Assembly (NCBI RefSeq): GCF_002993365.1
Contig: NZ_PVNP01000124.1
Coordinates: 1-47,644, forward strand
Source of the DNA: Marisediminitalea alba
GTDB taxonomy: Bacteria; Pseudomonadota; Gammaproteobacteria; Enterobacterales; Alteromonadaceae
Direction of reading: 5' to 3'
Length of the DNA: 47,644 nucleotides
This document shows positions 34,821 to 43,148 of this stretch, piece after piece (position 1 is the stretch's first letter; each line of letters starts with the position of its first letter). Position numbers and translations under genes: made by a program. Under the pieces are notes generated by a model that worked only from the letters and a program-made list of their open reading frames with translations, did no database searches and was not told where the DNA came from.

Positions 34821-35327
34821 ATGCCACTACTCGACAGCTTCCGTGTTGATCACACCCGCATGCAAGCCCCGGCTGTTCGCATTGCGAAAAAAATGACGAC
34901 GCCTAAGGGCGATCCTATCACCGTTTACGATTTGCGCTTTACGGTACCAAATCAGGAAGCATTGTCTGAAAAAGGCATTCATACCCTTGAGCACCTTTTT
35001 GCTGGTTTTATGCGTGAGCATCTGAATGCGGATGACGTTGAAATCATCGACATTTCTCCAATGGGTTGCCGTACTGGTTTTTACATGAGCCTGATTGGTA
35101 CGCCGGATGAAGAGCGCGTAGCCAAAGCCTGGCTGGCAGCCATGAATGATGTACTGAATGTACAAACCGAATCTGATATTCCGGAACTGAACGAGTACCA
35201 GTGTGGCACTTATAAGATGCACTCGCTGAAAGAAGCGCAGGAAATTGCCCAAACGGTACTCAACCGCAAAGTAGGTATCAACAGTAACGACGAACTCTAC
35301 TTAAGTGATGAGTTTTTAGAGCAATAA
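34821..35327 (+). CDS. luxS: S-ribosylhomocysteine lyase, autoinducer-2 synthase
   Basis: The 168-residue cytoplasmic enzyme splits S-ribosylhomocysteine into homocysteine and DPD, the AI-2 precursor, and recycles methionine. Metal ligands H54 and H58 (HTLEH, with E57 catalytic) and C128 (YQCGTY), plus catalytic C83 (MGCRTGFY), are all present, as is the start [11 protein letters not shown]. Length is normal. AAGGA precedes ATG 34821. It is a single gene with its own terminator, divergent from creA. Confidence 0.96.
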   Translation: MPLLDSFRVDHTRMQAPAVRIAKKMTTPKGDPITVYDLRFTVPNQEALSEKGIHTLEHLFAGFMREHLNADDVEIIDISPMGCRTGFYMSLIGTPDEERVAKAWLAAMNDVLNVQTESDIPELNEYQCGTYKMHSLKEAQEIAQTVLNRKVGINSNDELYLSDEFLEQ

Positions 35328-35336
35328 AACAGGCCT

Positions 35337-35369
35337 CTTCTGCTCTCGTACCGGGAGCAGAAGTTATTT
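35337..35369 (+). terminator. luxS terminator
   Basis: CTTCTGCTCTCG, loop TAC, CGGGAGCAGAAG, then GTTATTT. A 12-bp stem (one G-T pair) starts 10 bases after the luxS stop. The T tail is short. It may also serve the converging dehydrogenase gene. Confidence 0.75.
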
Positions 35370-35381
35370 ACTTCTGCCGGT

Positions 35382-36848
35382 TTACCCCGACACCATCACC
35401 ATTTTTCGGATTGTGCCATCGCCTCTGGTGAGAATATACAGCTCACCCGCACCGTCCACACCAAACCGCATCTGCGCATGATTAGCGCCATTTTGAATAT
35501 CCGACAGCGTTTTTATCCTGGCATTGTGTTTTAACTTAAGCTCGCCGAATTGGGCCATCTGGCCATTCCTGAGAGCTGCAGCCTGAGTGTAAAAAATCCG
35601 TCCGCTGGCCATATCGCCGAAGATATACATACCATTCAGTTTAGTTAGCAGCGCTCCGTGGTATACATATCCGCCAGTTATTGCGCGCCCCAAATCATGC
35701 TCGTACTGTAAGGCCGGATAAGTATAGTTAAACTGCGAGTCGTTTGCCGGGAGAGGATGATAGGTTTTATTGTTTTTACGGTCGACATTCAGGAAGCCTT
35801 CACGCTGGCTCCAGCCATAGTTGCTTCCGGCGATACCGACATTAATTTCCTCAGCCAAAGCCTGACCTATATCGATGAGAATCATGCGATGGTCGCCAGC
35901 ACTATCCCAGGTAAACCGCTGCGGATTGCGTAACCCATAAGCCCAGATCTCAGGTAAAAAAGGAGGGTTATTTACAAAAGGGTTATCCGGCGGCACTGTA
36001 TAGGGTCGGGCACCTCGGGCAAGCGGATCAATCCGCAAAATTTTACCTAATGGGAGTTGTGGGTCCTGGGCGGTATGAAAAGCGTTTATTTCCTGTTTAT
36101 AACCCACGGTATTACCGCCATCCCCAACGCCAATATAGAGCCTGGCATAATCAGGTTCACCTGGCATTGCACTGTTGTTAAACGCGATCTGGCCGATGGT
36201 GTGATCGCGAAAAGGGTGTGAAATTCGCATTACCACCCTACTTGAAGAAGAATCTATGCGGTTATTGCTGACAGAAGACATCTGCCATTCCCGGATAACA
36301 TCCAGATGCGATGGTGTTCTTCCTGTATTCACTTCCTTAAAGTCTGGCTTGCCGGAACCGTATCTTTCAGTGGTTGCCGTATAGATTTTGCCGAAACCGG
36401 GCAGTCCGGGCCGGGCGAAATTGGGGTGAAAAGCCATCGAGGTCAGCCCTTTTTCGGTATCATTTCGAACAAACACATCGCCGAGGGCAGCGTTCACGTC
36501 TAAAAAGGGTTCGTTAATGAGCTTTTCGTTATCGATGGTATACACATAACCATCCAAGTCCACCGAATAGAAGCGCTTTGAATCGTCCTTAACAGAGGCT
36601 AGGGTAGTTATTCTGGCGCCTGAACGTTTACCCGGACGTATCGGCAGGGTCGCGACATCACGAATAATAACCTGTATATCTTCATAATTAATAGGTTGGC
36701 TAATTTGGGCTGTAGTGACCGCAGTAGCTTGCATTGGTGAAGAGCTCTGAGTTACAGAAACCTGTTTATTGTCACTGCAGCCAAACAATACAGATAGAAG
36801 TAATCCCAGCAGAGAAATCTCCCTTATGCGAATAGCTGAGTTTTCCAT
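35382..36848 (-). CDS. PQQ-dependent sugar dehydrogenase family lipoprotein (GSDH/sorbosone type)
   Basis: A 488-residue lipoprotein (LSVLFGC, Cys24) with a six-bladed beta-propeller of the soluble glucose/sorbosone dehydrogenase family. Diagnostic blocks are EKGLTSMAFHPNF, RLYIGVGDGG, LGKILRIDPLARG, EIWAYGLRNPQRFTWD, EEINVGIAGSNYGW and the final GELYILTRGDGTIRK. Enzymes of this type oxidise aldoses with PQQ in the periplasm, but many family members have no proven PQQ binding. ATG 36848 has AAGGAAG at a suitable distance. It stands alone, facing luxS. Confidence 0.87.
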   Translation of the reverse strand: MENSAIRIREISLLGLLLSVLFGCSDNKQVSVTQSSSPMQATAVTTAQISQPINYEDIQVIIRDVATLPIRPGKRSGARITTLASVKDDSKRFYSVDLDGYVYTIDNEKLINEPFLDVNAALGDVFVRNDTEKGLTSMAFHPNFARPGLPGFGKIYTATTERYGSGKPDFKEVNTGRTPSHLDVIREWQMSSVSNNRIDSSSSRVVMRISHPFRDHTIGQIAFNNSAMPGEPDYARLYIGVGDGGNTVGYKQEINAFHTAQDPQLPLGKILRIDPLARGARPYTVPPDNPFVNNPPFLPEIWAYGLRNPQRFTWDSAGDHRMILIDIGQALAEEINVGIAGSNYGWSQREGFLNVDRKNNKTYHPLPANDSQFNYTYPALQYEHDLGRAITGGYVYHGALLTKLNGMYIFGDMASGRIFYTQAAALRNGQMAQFGELKLKHNARIKTLSDIQNGANHAQMRFGVDGAGELYILTRGDGTIRKMVMVSG

Positions 36849-37310
36849 AACCTGTACTTCCTTGATTCAAATTATCAAAGCCTTAGCGAGGCTTTTCTAA
36901 AAATAGTATTAATAATCAAACAGAATACTTTCGAACAACTGCTCGGGCAAGACACATTCACGTTCTTTCACGGCTGGATGAATATCAAAGCAAATTGCAA
37001 GAACTGTGGCCGTACATTATAGCGCGATAAAGCCGTAAGATCGGACGGCCGTTTTAATCCGGGTCGCTTTAACAAGATGATGGTTCGTTAGCTTTTGATT
37101 GCGGGTCTGTTAATCCTTAAGTAAACTGATTGCTAAATTAAAACAATCGTTCGGCCGCTACTGGTTTACCAATTCTCTAATAAAATCAGGCTGGTGTGGC
37201 AAATCTGCCGCGTAGAATATATTGTTTAAAAAACAATAATAACCATGGCGAAAAATAGCGCCGCCTTTTTTATCGGGTAGAGGACTACCCATGCAGTAGA
37301 GGACAAGGAT
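36849..37310. other. 462-bp intergenic region with terminator-like element
   Basis: No gene is supported. Near its right end are an AT hairpin ATTGTTT-AAA-AAACAAT (37221-37237) and GGCG-N8-CGCC followed after GCC by six T (37247-37271), an attenuator-like element in the leader of the gene at 37311. A palindrome ACGGCCGT lies near 37046. Promoters were not assigned. Confidence 0.4.
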
Positions 37311-38357
37311 GTGACAGACTCCCCCCGTACCCATCAGAAGGTAGCACCCTATCGTGCCGTGTGGCTGGAAGGTCTGCTGACCATCGTCACCATGGGTTGT
37401 TACCTGTTTATATGGTTTGCCCTTGCCGCCCGCGATTGTAAACGCATAACCGGTCGCTCATTTACGCCCATCCTGTGGTTTTTTGCGCCGGTAGTGTGTT
37501 TGCCGTTGCCTTTTGCCTCGCACATCCTGCTTAAAACGTTTAGTGATATTGAAGCCCAGCGGCAACTGCCGGGCTGGAGCAGAATGCAGAACATTGCCTG
37601 GAATGGCCTGTTCAGCGGTGCCTATATTGGTGCTTATGTTGTTGCCGAATTCATTGAGAGTCAGGCGCTGCAATTTGTCTTGTGGGCTGTGGCGTTTATT
37701 TTATTTTTGCTACTACATCATCGTTTAAATCGCATCAGGCAAGCATTTGAGAGCGAACCAATGATGCACCGGTTCGCCGGATTCAACGCCCTGGAGTGGG
37801 TGGTAGGGTTACTGTTTTTAGCCCTGTGGGTTGGGTTGTTCTGGGCGCTGGGGCAGTTGAAACTGGTGAATGTAGAGACTACCCGTATTGAGTCCGGAAC
37901 CGAAGTCGTGCTGCCTGAGGCAGGCGTGCGCTTTACGGTGAACCAGGAAGGCTGGGAAAATGTGCCGATTGGCACTGTCACCGATGGCACGGCTGAATAC
38001 GAACTACGAGGGCCTGCCTCATTAAACAATATGTGGTACGCCGTATTTACTTATACCGAACATGACGACTTTAATGAAGTCGCGCAAAATCGCTACGCTA
38101 CTTACCTTGAAGTGCTACCCGGTGCACAATGTACGGCTTCACGTTCACTGCAACAAGGAACCGATCTGCTGCGTTCGGTAGTAAGCTGCGAAAATACCGA
38201 GGCTGGTGATAAGCAGCTCTATATTTCACACCTTATCGAACGGGAGAAAGGCCTGGTTGAGCTGGTGGGATACATGTGGGTGGCACCGCGTAAATATACG
38301 CAATACAAGCCGCAATTTGTCAGGGACGTAAAAGGGCTGATCGCAGATGAGAAGTAA
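37311..38357 (+). CDS. Multi-pass membrane protein of unknown function with C-terminal extracytoplasmic domain
   Basis: Not recognised as a named family. The 348-residue protein has two short hydrophobic hairpins (about residues 20-40 and 48-72), two helices around 98-140 and one near 160-182. The N part, with IVTMGCYLFIWFALAARDCKRI, resembles DUF4234-type membrane modules. Residues 185-345 form a soluble domain (GVRFTVNQEGWENVP, ECTASRSL-like Cys pair, VGYMWVAPRKY). GTG 37311 is the only good start (AAGGA just upstream, an ATG further up hits TAG). The gene overlaps the transglutaminase gene by 11 bases, so the two probably act together at the membrane. Confidence 0.7.
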   Translation: MTDSPRTHQKVAPYRAVWLEGLLTIVTMGCYLFIWFALAARDCKRITGRSFTPILWFFAPVVCLPLPFASHILLKTFSDIEAQRQLPGWSRMQNIAWNGLFSGAYIGAYVVAEFIESQALQFVLWAVAFILFLLLHHRLNRIRQAFESEPMMHRFAGFNALEWVVGLLFLALWVGLFWALGQLKLVNVETTRIESGTEVVLPEAGVRFTVNQEGWENVPIGTVTDGTAEYELRGPASLNNMWYAVFTYTEHDDFNEVAQNRYATYLEVLPGAQCTASRSLQQGTDLLRSVVSCENTEAGDKQLYISHLIEREKGLVELVGYMWVAPRKYTQYKPQFVRDVKGLIADEK

Positions 38358-40233
38358 GCTACTCCTATTATTCAGTTTGCTGTTAACGCTGCCGGTATCG
38401 GCTGAATTTCTGCAGGGGGATGGGTTGATTGCGCGGGCCAAACAGCTTGCCAGTGAACTGGAACCTGATGCCCACAGTGCGTTAACCGGCCTGGAGCGTA
38501 CCTACAAAGTTGCAGTGAAAGACAACAAAGTAACCGTTTACGGTCATAAAATCTGGTTTTATCCCACCACAGCATCCGTGCAGAACAATGCTTACGAAAG
38601 CATTTATTTTAATCAGTTAAATGAAAAGCTCACGGTGCTGACGGCAGCGAGTATTTCGCCAGAAGGCAAGGTGAGTTACGTCAATGAGTCTCATCAGAAA
38701 GTCATTGCAGAAGATACCTACAATACCTTCACGGAAACCGAAAAGATGATTGTGTCTTTTCCGGCGGTGGAAGTGGGCGGCATCACGCTGATTGCATATA
38801 AAATTGAGGAAACTCTCACAACGGAGCGACCCTTCTGGAGTATTCGCTCCTACCCTCAGCAAACTGCTGATATGCTGAATTACAGTTTTGAGGCGCAGTG
38901 GGACGACAGCGCCCGGTTGTATTTTGATAATACCAGTGAGCTTGTAAGTTGTGAGCAGCAGCCCGCGCGGGTGTACTGTCACGCCGTTAATCTCGTGGCG
39001 GCAGAGTCTGACAGCGTGGTGAACTGGGGCGATAAGTTAGGCCAGATCACGCTTTCTACAGAGCCAGATTGGCAGGCGGTTAAAGCGCAAGTGCGCCCTG
39101 GCTTTGTCAACGCTATCAAAAATAACCAGGGCGTACAGCCGCTGGTTGATGAGTTTGCTGGTAGTGCTGATGGCAAGCAGGCACTGATCCAGCGTATTTT
39201 CGAGTTTGTTGCCCGCGATATTCGTTATGTTTCTCGCTCTGAAGCCGGCTACGACATAGTGCCGCATAACGTGGACGAAACCATCGACAACCGCTTTGGT
39301 GACTGTAAAGACAAATCGGCCTTGCTGATAGCCATGCTCCGCGCCATTAACATTGATGCTGAGCCGGTATTGGTGGCAACCAAACGAGAGCGGCCGGGCA
39401 TGGCGGGCGCTGCTGCCGTCGGTTTATTTGATCACGTAGTGGTTTGTTTTAGTTTTGCAGGCCAGCAATATTGCCTCGATCCAACCGACCCCTACACGCA
39501 ATGGCAGAGCACGTCAGACTGGATCCAGGGGCGGGTTGCACTGAACCTTTCTAACGATGCGTCGTTAACTACCATTCCACGCCCGCAATATCGCTGGCAG
39601 CTTAAAGCGCTGTCAGATATTACCATTACGCCAGAGGGGGGCCAGCAAGAGCTCGTTACCCTCACTTTTCTGAATGAGTATGCATCGTTAATGCGTCAGA
39701 ACATGGCTGGTCTGTCGCAGCCAAAACGCCTTGAATACATGGTGGATGTTTATCATGATGTGGCCAATGAAGATGCTGAGCCGGTGTTTGAGATCTCCGG
39801 CGTTGATACTATGTCGAGTAGGTTAACTACCCACTCTGAAACCACCTACGAGCCTTATTTTAATCCTCAGCAGGGCATTTCTCTGGCTGAGAATGACTCG
39901 TGGTTACGCGGAGAACTCTCATCATCATGGCTCAACAACGAAGTTTATGGTCAGTTTTACCCCGGCTTCTTAGTCGAGTCTGAGTATAAAATTCAGGTAC
40001 CGCATGACTGGGCACTCAACCGCTATCCGCCGGACCTGAACCTGGAGCATCAGTATGGCAGGCTCACCCGCTCTTATCGGTTTGAGCCCGGCGATGAGCT
40101 GGATACTTTGTACGTGACTACCACATTATCAATGCCTTCGCGCTATCTAGCAGTAGAAGAGATAAAAGTCTTCAATGATCTATTAAATGTCTTCTATATG
40201 CAGGCACCGATTACCTTTGGGCATGATAGTTAA
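38347..40233 (+). CDS. Exported DUF3857 / transglutaminase-like protein
   Basis: A 628-residue protein with a signal peptide (residues 1-19, LLLTLPVSA-EF). A DUF3857 beta domain (about 50-220) includes KIWFYPTTASVQ and FPAVEVGGITLIAYKIEE. A transglutaminase-like cysteine domain (about 265-395) has C320 in NRFGDCKDKS, H363 in LFDHVVV and D378 in YCLDPTDPY. A C-terminal beta domain completes it. Family members may be proteases or transglutaminases of the periplasm; the substrate is unknown. It overlaps the membrane protein gene before it by 11 bases. The last gene of that pair converges on a transporter gene. Confidence 0.88.
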   Translation: MRSKLLLLFSLLLTLPVSAEFLQGDGLIARAKQLASELEPDAHSALTGLERTYKVAVKDNKVTVYGHKIWFYPTTASVQNNAYESIYFNQLNEKLTVLTAASISPEGKVSYVNESHQKVIAEDTYNTFTETEKMIVSFPAVEVGGITLIAYKIEETLTTERPFWSIRSYPQQTADMLNYSFEAQWDDSARLYFDNTSELVSCEQQPARVYCHAVNLVAAESDSVVNWGDKLGQITLSTEPDWQAVKAQVRPGFVNAIKNNQGVQPLVDEFAGSADGKQALIQRIFEFVARDIRYVSRSEAGYDIVPHNVDETIDNRFGDCKDKSALLIAMLRAINIDAEPVLVATKRERPGMAGAAAVGLFDHVVVCFSFAGQQYCLDPTDPYTQWQSTSDWIQGRVALNLSNDASLTTIPRPQYRWQLKALSDITITPEGGQQELVTLTFLNEYASLMRQNMAGLSQPKRLEYMVDVYHDVANEDAEPVFEISGVDTMSSRLTTHSETTYEPYFNPQQGISLAENDSWLRGELSSSWLNNEVYGQFYPGFLVESEYKIQVPHDWALNRYPPDLNLEHQYGRLTRSYRFEPGDELDTLYVTTTLSMPSRYLAVEEIKVFNDLLNVFYMQAPITFGHDS

Positions 40234-40251
40234 GCCCGCTAAGTGGTTGCG

Positions 40252-40845
40252 TTAGTCTGATTGCTGAATGCTGATAAAAGCGCAGGCAATCACACAGCAA
40301 AGGCTTAAGGTTGTGGTTGTTAGTATGAAGGCGTGAGCGGGTGGCTGATTTATTATAGCTACCAGGTATGCGCCGACGGATGCGCCGGTGAGGTGGAAAA
40401 AGCCAGTTAAAGCGGCCAGCAGGCCCGCCGAGGTGTCAGAAAAGCCGAGCATTAAAAGCACGCTGCAGGGCATGGCAATACCGGCCAGGAAGAAAATGAG
40501 GTAACTAAAGCTCATAATGAGCCATAGGCTGTCAGCCCCCATTATTGAGATCCACAACAGGGCGGTACAAGACAACCCCAGTATCACCCACCCGGACAGT
40601 GTGAATTTATGCAGCGCAGAAACGCCCGATAATTTAATATTTACCACGCTACCCAGCACAAAACACATGGTAGCCAGCAGCGAAAACAACGAAAATGCCC
40701 CTTTGCTGTAACCGTGCTCATTGATAATCAGAGACGGGCTGATAGTCACAAAGCCGAAAACGATGCCATAAAGTAATCCGCTGGCAGTTCCGGTTAACAG
40801 AATCGGGCTCACACTGCTTTTTAGCAGCGTTAAGGTATCCCGCAT
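40252..40845 (-). CDS. MFS transporter, C-terminal half (six helices), split from N-terminal half
   Basis: This 197-residue frame holds helices 7-12 of a Bcr/CflA-like major-facilitator transporter (GTASGLLYGIVFGFVTISPSL, in outline; GLLAALTGFFHLTGASVGAYL likewise; ending CVIACAFISIQQSD). Its possible start ATG 40845 overlaps the stop of the N-terminal half by one base (TAATG), a classical coupling arrangement, and lies exactly at the central cytoplasmic loop. It is either a one-base frameshift in a single 400-residue gene or two coupled half-proteins. A frameshift is the simpler view, since whole transporters are the rule. Confidence 0.75.
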   Translation of the reverse strand: MRDTLTLLKSSVSPILLTGTASGLLYGIVFGFVTISPSLIINEHGYSKGAFSLFSLLATMCFVLGSVVNIKLSGVSALHKFTLSGWVILGLSCTALLWISIMGADSLWLIMSFSYLIFFLAGIAMPCSVLLMLGFSDTSAGLLAALTGFFHLTGASVGAYLVAIINQPPAHAFILTTTTLSLCCVIACAFISIQQSD

Positions 40846-41450
40846 TACGTGCGAAGAGTTGAAACAGGCCGTATTTTCAGCGCGGGAGTGACCGCAAAAA
40901 GTAATCCGAAAGCCAGCAGCGCAATCACCAGCACTACGAAAAATACGGCTCTGAGCCCCAGCCACTCACCGATTAATGTCCCCAGCATTGGCGCAATTGC
41001 CGGGGCAATGGCAAAGGCTATGTTAGTGAGTGAAAGAGAAATATTTAGTTGTTGTGGACTAAATAACTGTTTCGATAAGGCTCGCGTTACCGACACACCA
41101 ACCCCGCCGCCAAGCCCCTGAATAACCCGCCCGGTAAGAAAGAGCAGTGGACTATTGGCATGGGCAACGATCAATGTGCCCACTATAAATAACAGTAATC
41201 CTGACTGCAGCAGACGGGGCTTATTCAGGTAGTCGCAGGCGATGCCGGATACCAACTGAGATACCGCGAAAGCGATAAGAAAAAGGGCAACGCTTTTTTC
41301 AATCAGAGAGATTTTTGTGCCATGCAACTCGGCTAATTCTTCAAAAAAGGGCGTATAGATACCCGTTGAAAGCTGACCCAGCACAGCGAGGAGAATAAAA
41401 GTAACGGTCAGCACGTAAAATAAACGCCTGGAAATCGCTGAGCTCATCAA
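40845..41450 (-). CDS. MFS transporter, N-terminal half (six helices)
   Basis: The 201-residue frame begins MMSSAISRRLFYVLTVTFILL and holds helices 1-6, with the MFS blocks GIYTPFFEELAELHG, QLVSGIACDYLNKPRLL (motif A region), GRVIQGLGGGVGVSVTRAL (motif C-like region) and LGTLIGEWLGLRAVFF. It resembles Bcr/CflA-type multidrug exporters. TAA at 40845-40847 ends it directly before the ATG of the second half. A one-base loss just before the stop would explain the split. Confidence 0.75.
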   Translation of the reverse strand: MMSSAISRRLFYVLTVTFILLAVLGQLSTGIYTPFFEELAELHGTKISLIEKSVALFLIAFAVSQLVSGIACDYLNKPRLLQSGLLLFIVGTLIVAHANSPLLFLTGRVIQGLGGGVGVSVTRALSKQLFSPQQLNISLSLTNIAFAIAPAIAPMLGTLIGEWLGLRAVFFVVLVIALLAFGLLFAVTPALKIRPVSTLRT

Positions 41451-41810
41451 AAGGCTATCCCGCTATGATTGGTAAATTTTCATTTTATTTTGTTGATATG
41501 ACAAACGTTTGAAACGGCAAGCTCTGATGTTTAACAGTCATATTTAATATTTTCTTTTGCAGGATAACGAGTTACACACTTAACTTTAAGAAAGTGAGGA
41601 GAAAACTTGCGTAATCTTCTTAATCGTTTAAGATTCAGTTTGCGAAGTTAATTTTTTGTGTGTTTTATGTTGCGCAGAAAGGCTGCTAAAAGTCGCGCAC
41701 AACATCAAACCTTGCACTAGTATCAGCGTGTTACATGTTTATGTTTCGAGTTTGTGAGAATCAGGAGCATGTTTGTTACGCTAACATTTACTACAAACAG
41801 AGATCTTGAT
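41451..41810. other. Divergent intergenic region before the sugar MFS-GH13 operon
   Basis: These 360 bases are AT-rich with no gene. A LacI-like palindrome lies at 41502-41511. In-frame codons from 41754 precede the chosen start but lack family sequence. Confidence 0.35.
41502..41511. promoter_or_regulatory. Possible LacI-family operator
   Basis: CAAACGTTTG is a perfect 10-bp palindrome with the central CG typical of LacI-family sites. The flanks GA and AAAC extend it only partly. It lies 51 bases upstream of the split MFS gene and 300 bases before the sugar operon. No LacI-type regulator gene is in the window. Confidence 0.4.
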
Positions 41811-43148
41811 ATGAAAGATTCACTAAAACCGAACTTAAGCTTTTGGCAGATATGGAACATGTGCTTTGGCTTTTTTGGCATCCAGTACGGCTTTGGTTTG
41901 CAACAGGCTAACCTGAGTCCGATTTTCCGCTATCACGGTGCGGCAGAGCACGAACTGCCTATTCTGTGGCTGGCCGGTCCGGTAACAGGGTTACTCATCC
42001 AACCGCTAATCGGGGCCATCAGTGATGGTACCTGGACCCGCTTTGGTCGCCGGAAACCGTTTTTTATGATTGGTGCGCTGGTTGGCTCCATTGCCGTGAT
42101 GTTTATGCCTTATGTGCCTGAGTTATGGATGGTAGTAGGGCTGTTCTGGATCCTTGATGCTGCTATGAATACCGCCATGGAACCCTACCGTGCGCTGGTG
42201 GGCGATAAGCTTAACCATGAGCAGCGCCCTACCGGTTACGCCTTGCAGTCTTTCATGATTGCCGCCGGCCAGATGCTGGCCGGGCTAATGCCATTAATTA
42301 TGATTTCTGTTGGCGTTTCAGCCGAGACTGACGGTAAGCAAATTCCGGAAATTGTGAAATATTCCTTTGCCATTGGCGTAGTGGTTATTCTGATTTCCAT
42401 GGCCTGGTCATTTGTTAAAACCGAAGAATACCCGCCTGAAGATATGGAAGCATTTCATGCTAAACGTGAGCACAAAAGCATTGGTCACGTGTTTACCGAG
42501 TTGTGGAGTGCGCTGGTGGATATGCCTAAGTCGTTGCGCGCTGTGTGGTGGGTGAAGCTGGTTACCTGGTTTGGTTTACCTATGATGTGGCAGTACCTGG
42601 CGCTTTCGATTGCCCGTCACGTTTACGATGCCCCTAATCCGGACAGCCCCGGCTTTGTGGAAGGCACCGCGCAGGTAGGTATGGCGTTTACAGTAATGAA
42701 CGTGACTACGCTTATCATGGCGCTGGTTATTGCTAAGGTCGTCACCAAAATCGGCGATGCTAAAACCTATGCGCTGTTTTTGCTAATTGGTGGTGTGGGT
42801 TACTTGTCGATGCAGCTGACTACCGACCTGTATACCACTTTTGCCTGCATGGCGCTGGTAGGGATTGGCTGGTCAGCCGTTATCACTGTGCCATTTATCA
42901 TTGCTGCCGACGTAACACCTGCCGCCAGAGTAGGGGTTTATATGGGTCTGCTTAACGCCATGATTTGTTTGCCGCAGATTATGGAAATGCTGTCTGTCGG
43001 TTATTTCTACGATTCTTTGCTTGGCGGGGACCCGCGAAATGCGTTGGCTCTGGCCGGTATTTTATTTGTGGTCGGTGCCGGTTTGGCATTGCGTATTAAC
43101 ACCAAACCTGATCACCTGGCTAATCAGGAGAAGCAATCATGCAACTAA
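41811..43148 (+). CDS. MFS sugar (maltose/glucoside) transporter, GPH/SLC45-like
   Basis: A 445-residue transporter with 12 helices. Family blocks are LSFWQIWNMCFGFFGIQYGF, LWLAGPVTGLLIQPLIGAISDG followed by TRFGRRKPFF, MNTAMEPYRALVGDKL and GIGWSAVITVPFIIAADVTP, all typical of the cation-coupled glucoside symporters found with alpha-glucosidase genes in Alteromonadales and Xanthomonadales. It would bring oligosaccharides such as maltose or isomaltose across the inner membrane. ATG 41811 (MKDSLKPNLSFW) is preferred over an upstream in-frame start at 41754 outside the family. It overlaps the glucosidase gene by 10 bases. Confidence 0.92.
   Translation: MKDSLKPNLSFWQIWNMCFGFFGIQYGFGLQQANLSPIFRYHGAAEHELPILWLAGPVTGLLIQPLIGAISDGTWTRFGRRKPFFMIGALVGSIAVMFMPYVPELWMVVGLFWILDAAMNTAMEPYRALVGDKLNHEQRPTGYALQSFMIAAGQMLAGLMPLIMISVGVSAETDGKQIPEIVKYSFAIGVVVILISMAWSFVKTEEYPPEDMEAFHAKREHKSIGHVFTELWSALVDMPKSLRAVWWVKLVTWFGLPMMWQYLALSIARHVYDAPNPDSPGFVEGTAQVGMAFTVMNVTTLIMALVIAKVVTKIGDAKTYALFLLIGGVGYLSMQLTTDLYTTFACMALVGIGWSAVITVPFIIAADVTPAARVGVYMGLLNAMICLPQIMEMLSVGYFYDSLLGGDPRNALALAGILFVVGAGLALRINTKPDHLANQEKQSCN

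Noticed and set aside
34827..35252. 141-residue minus-strand ORF inside luxS
   Set aside because: luxS is complete with all catalytic residues; this is a shadow frame.
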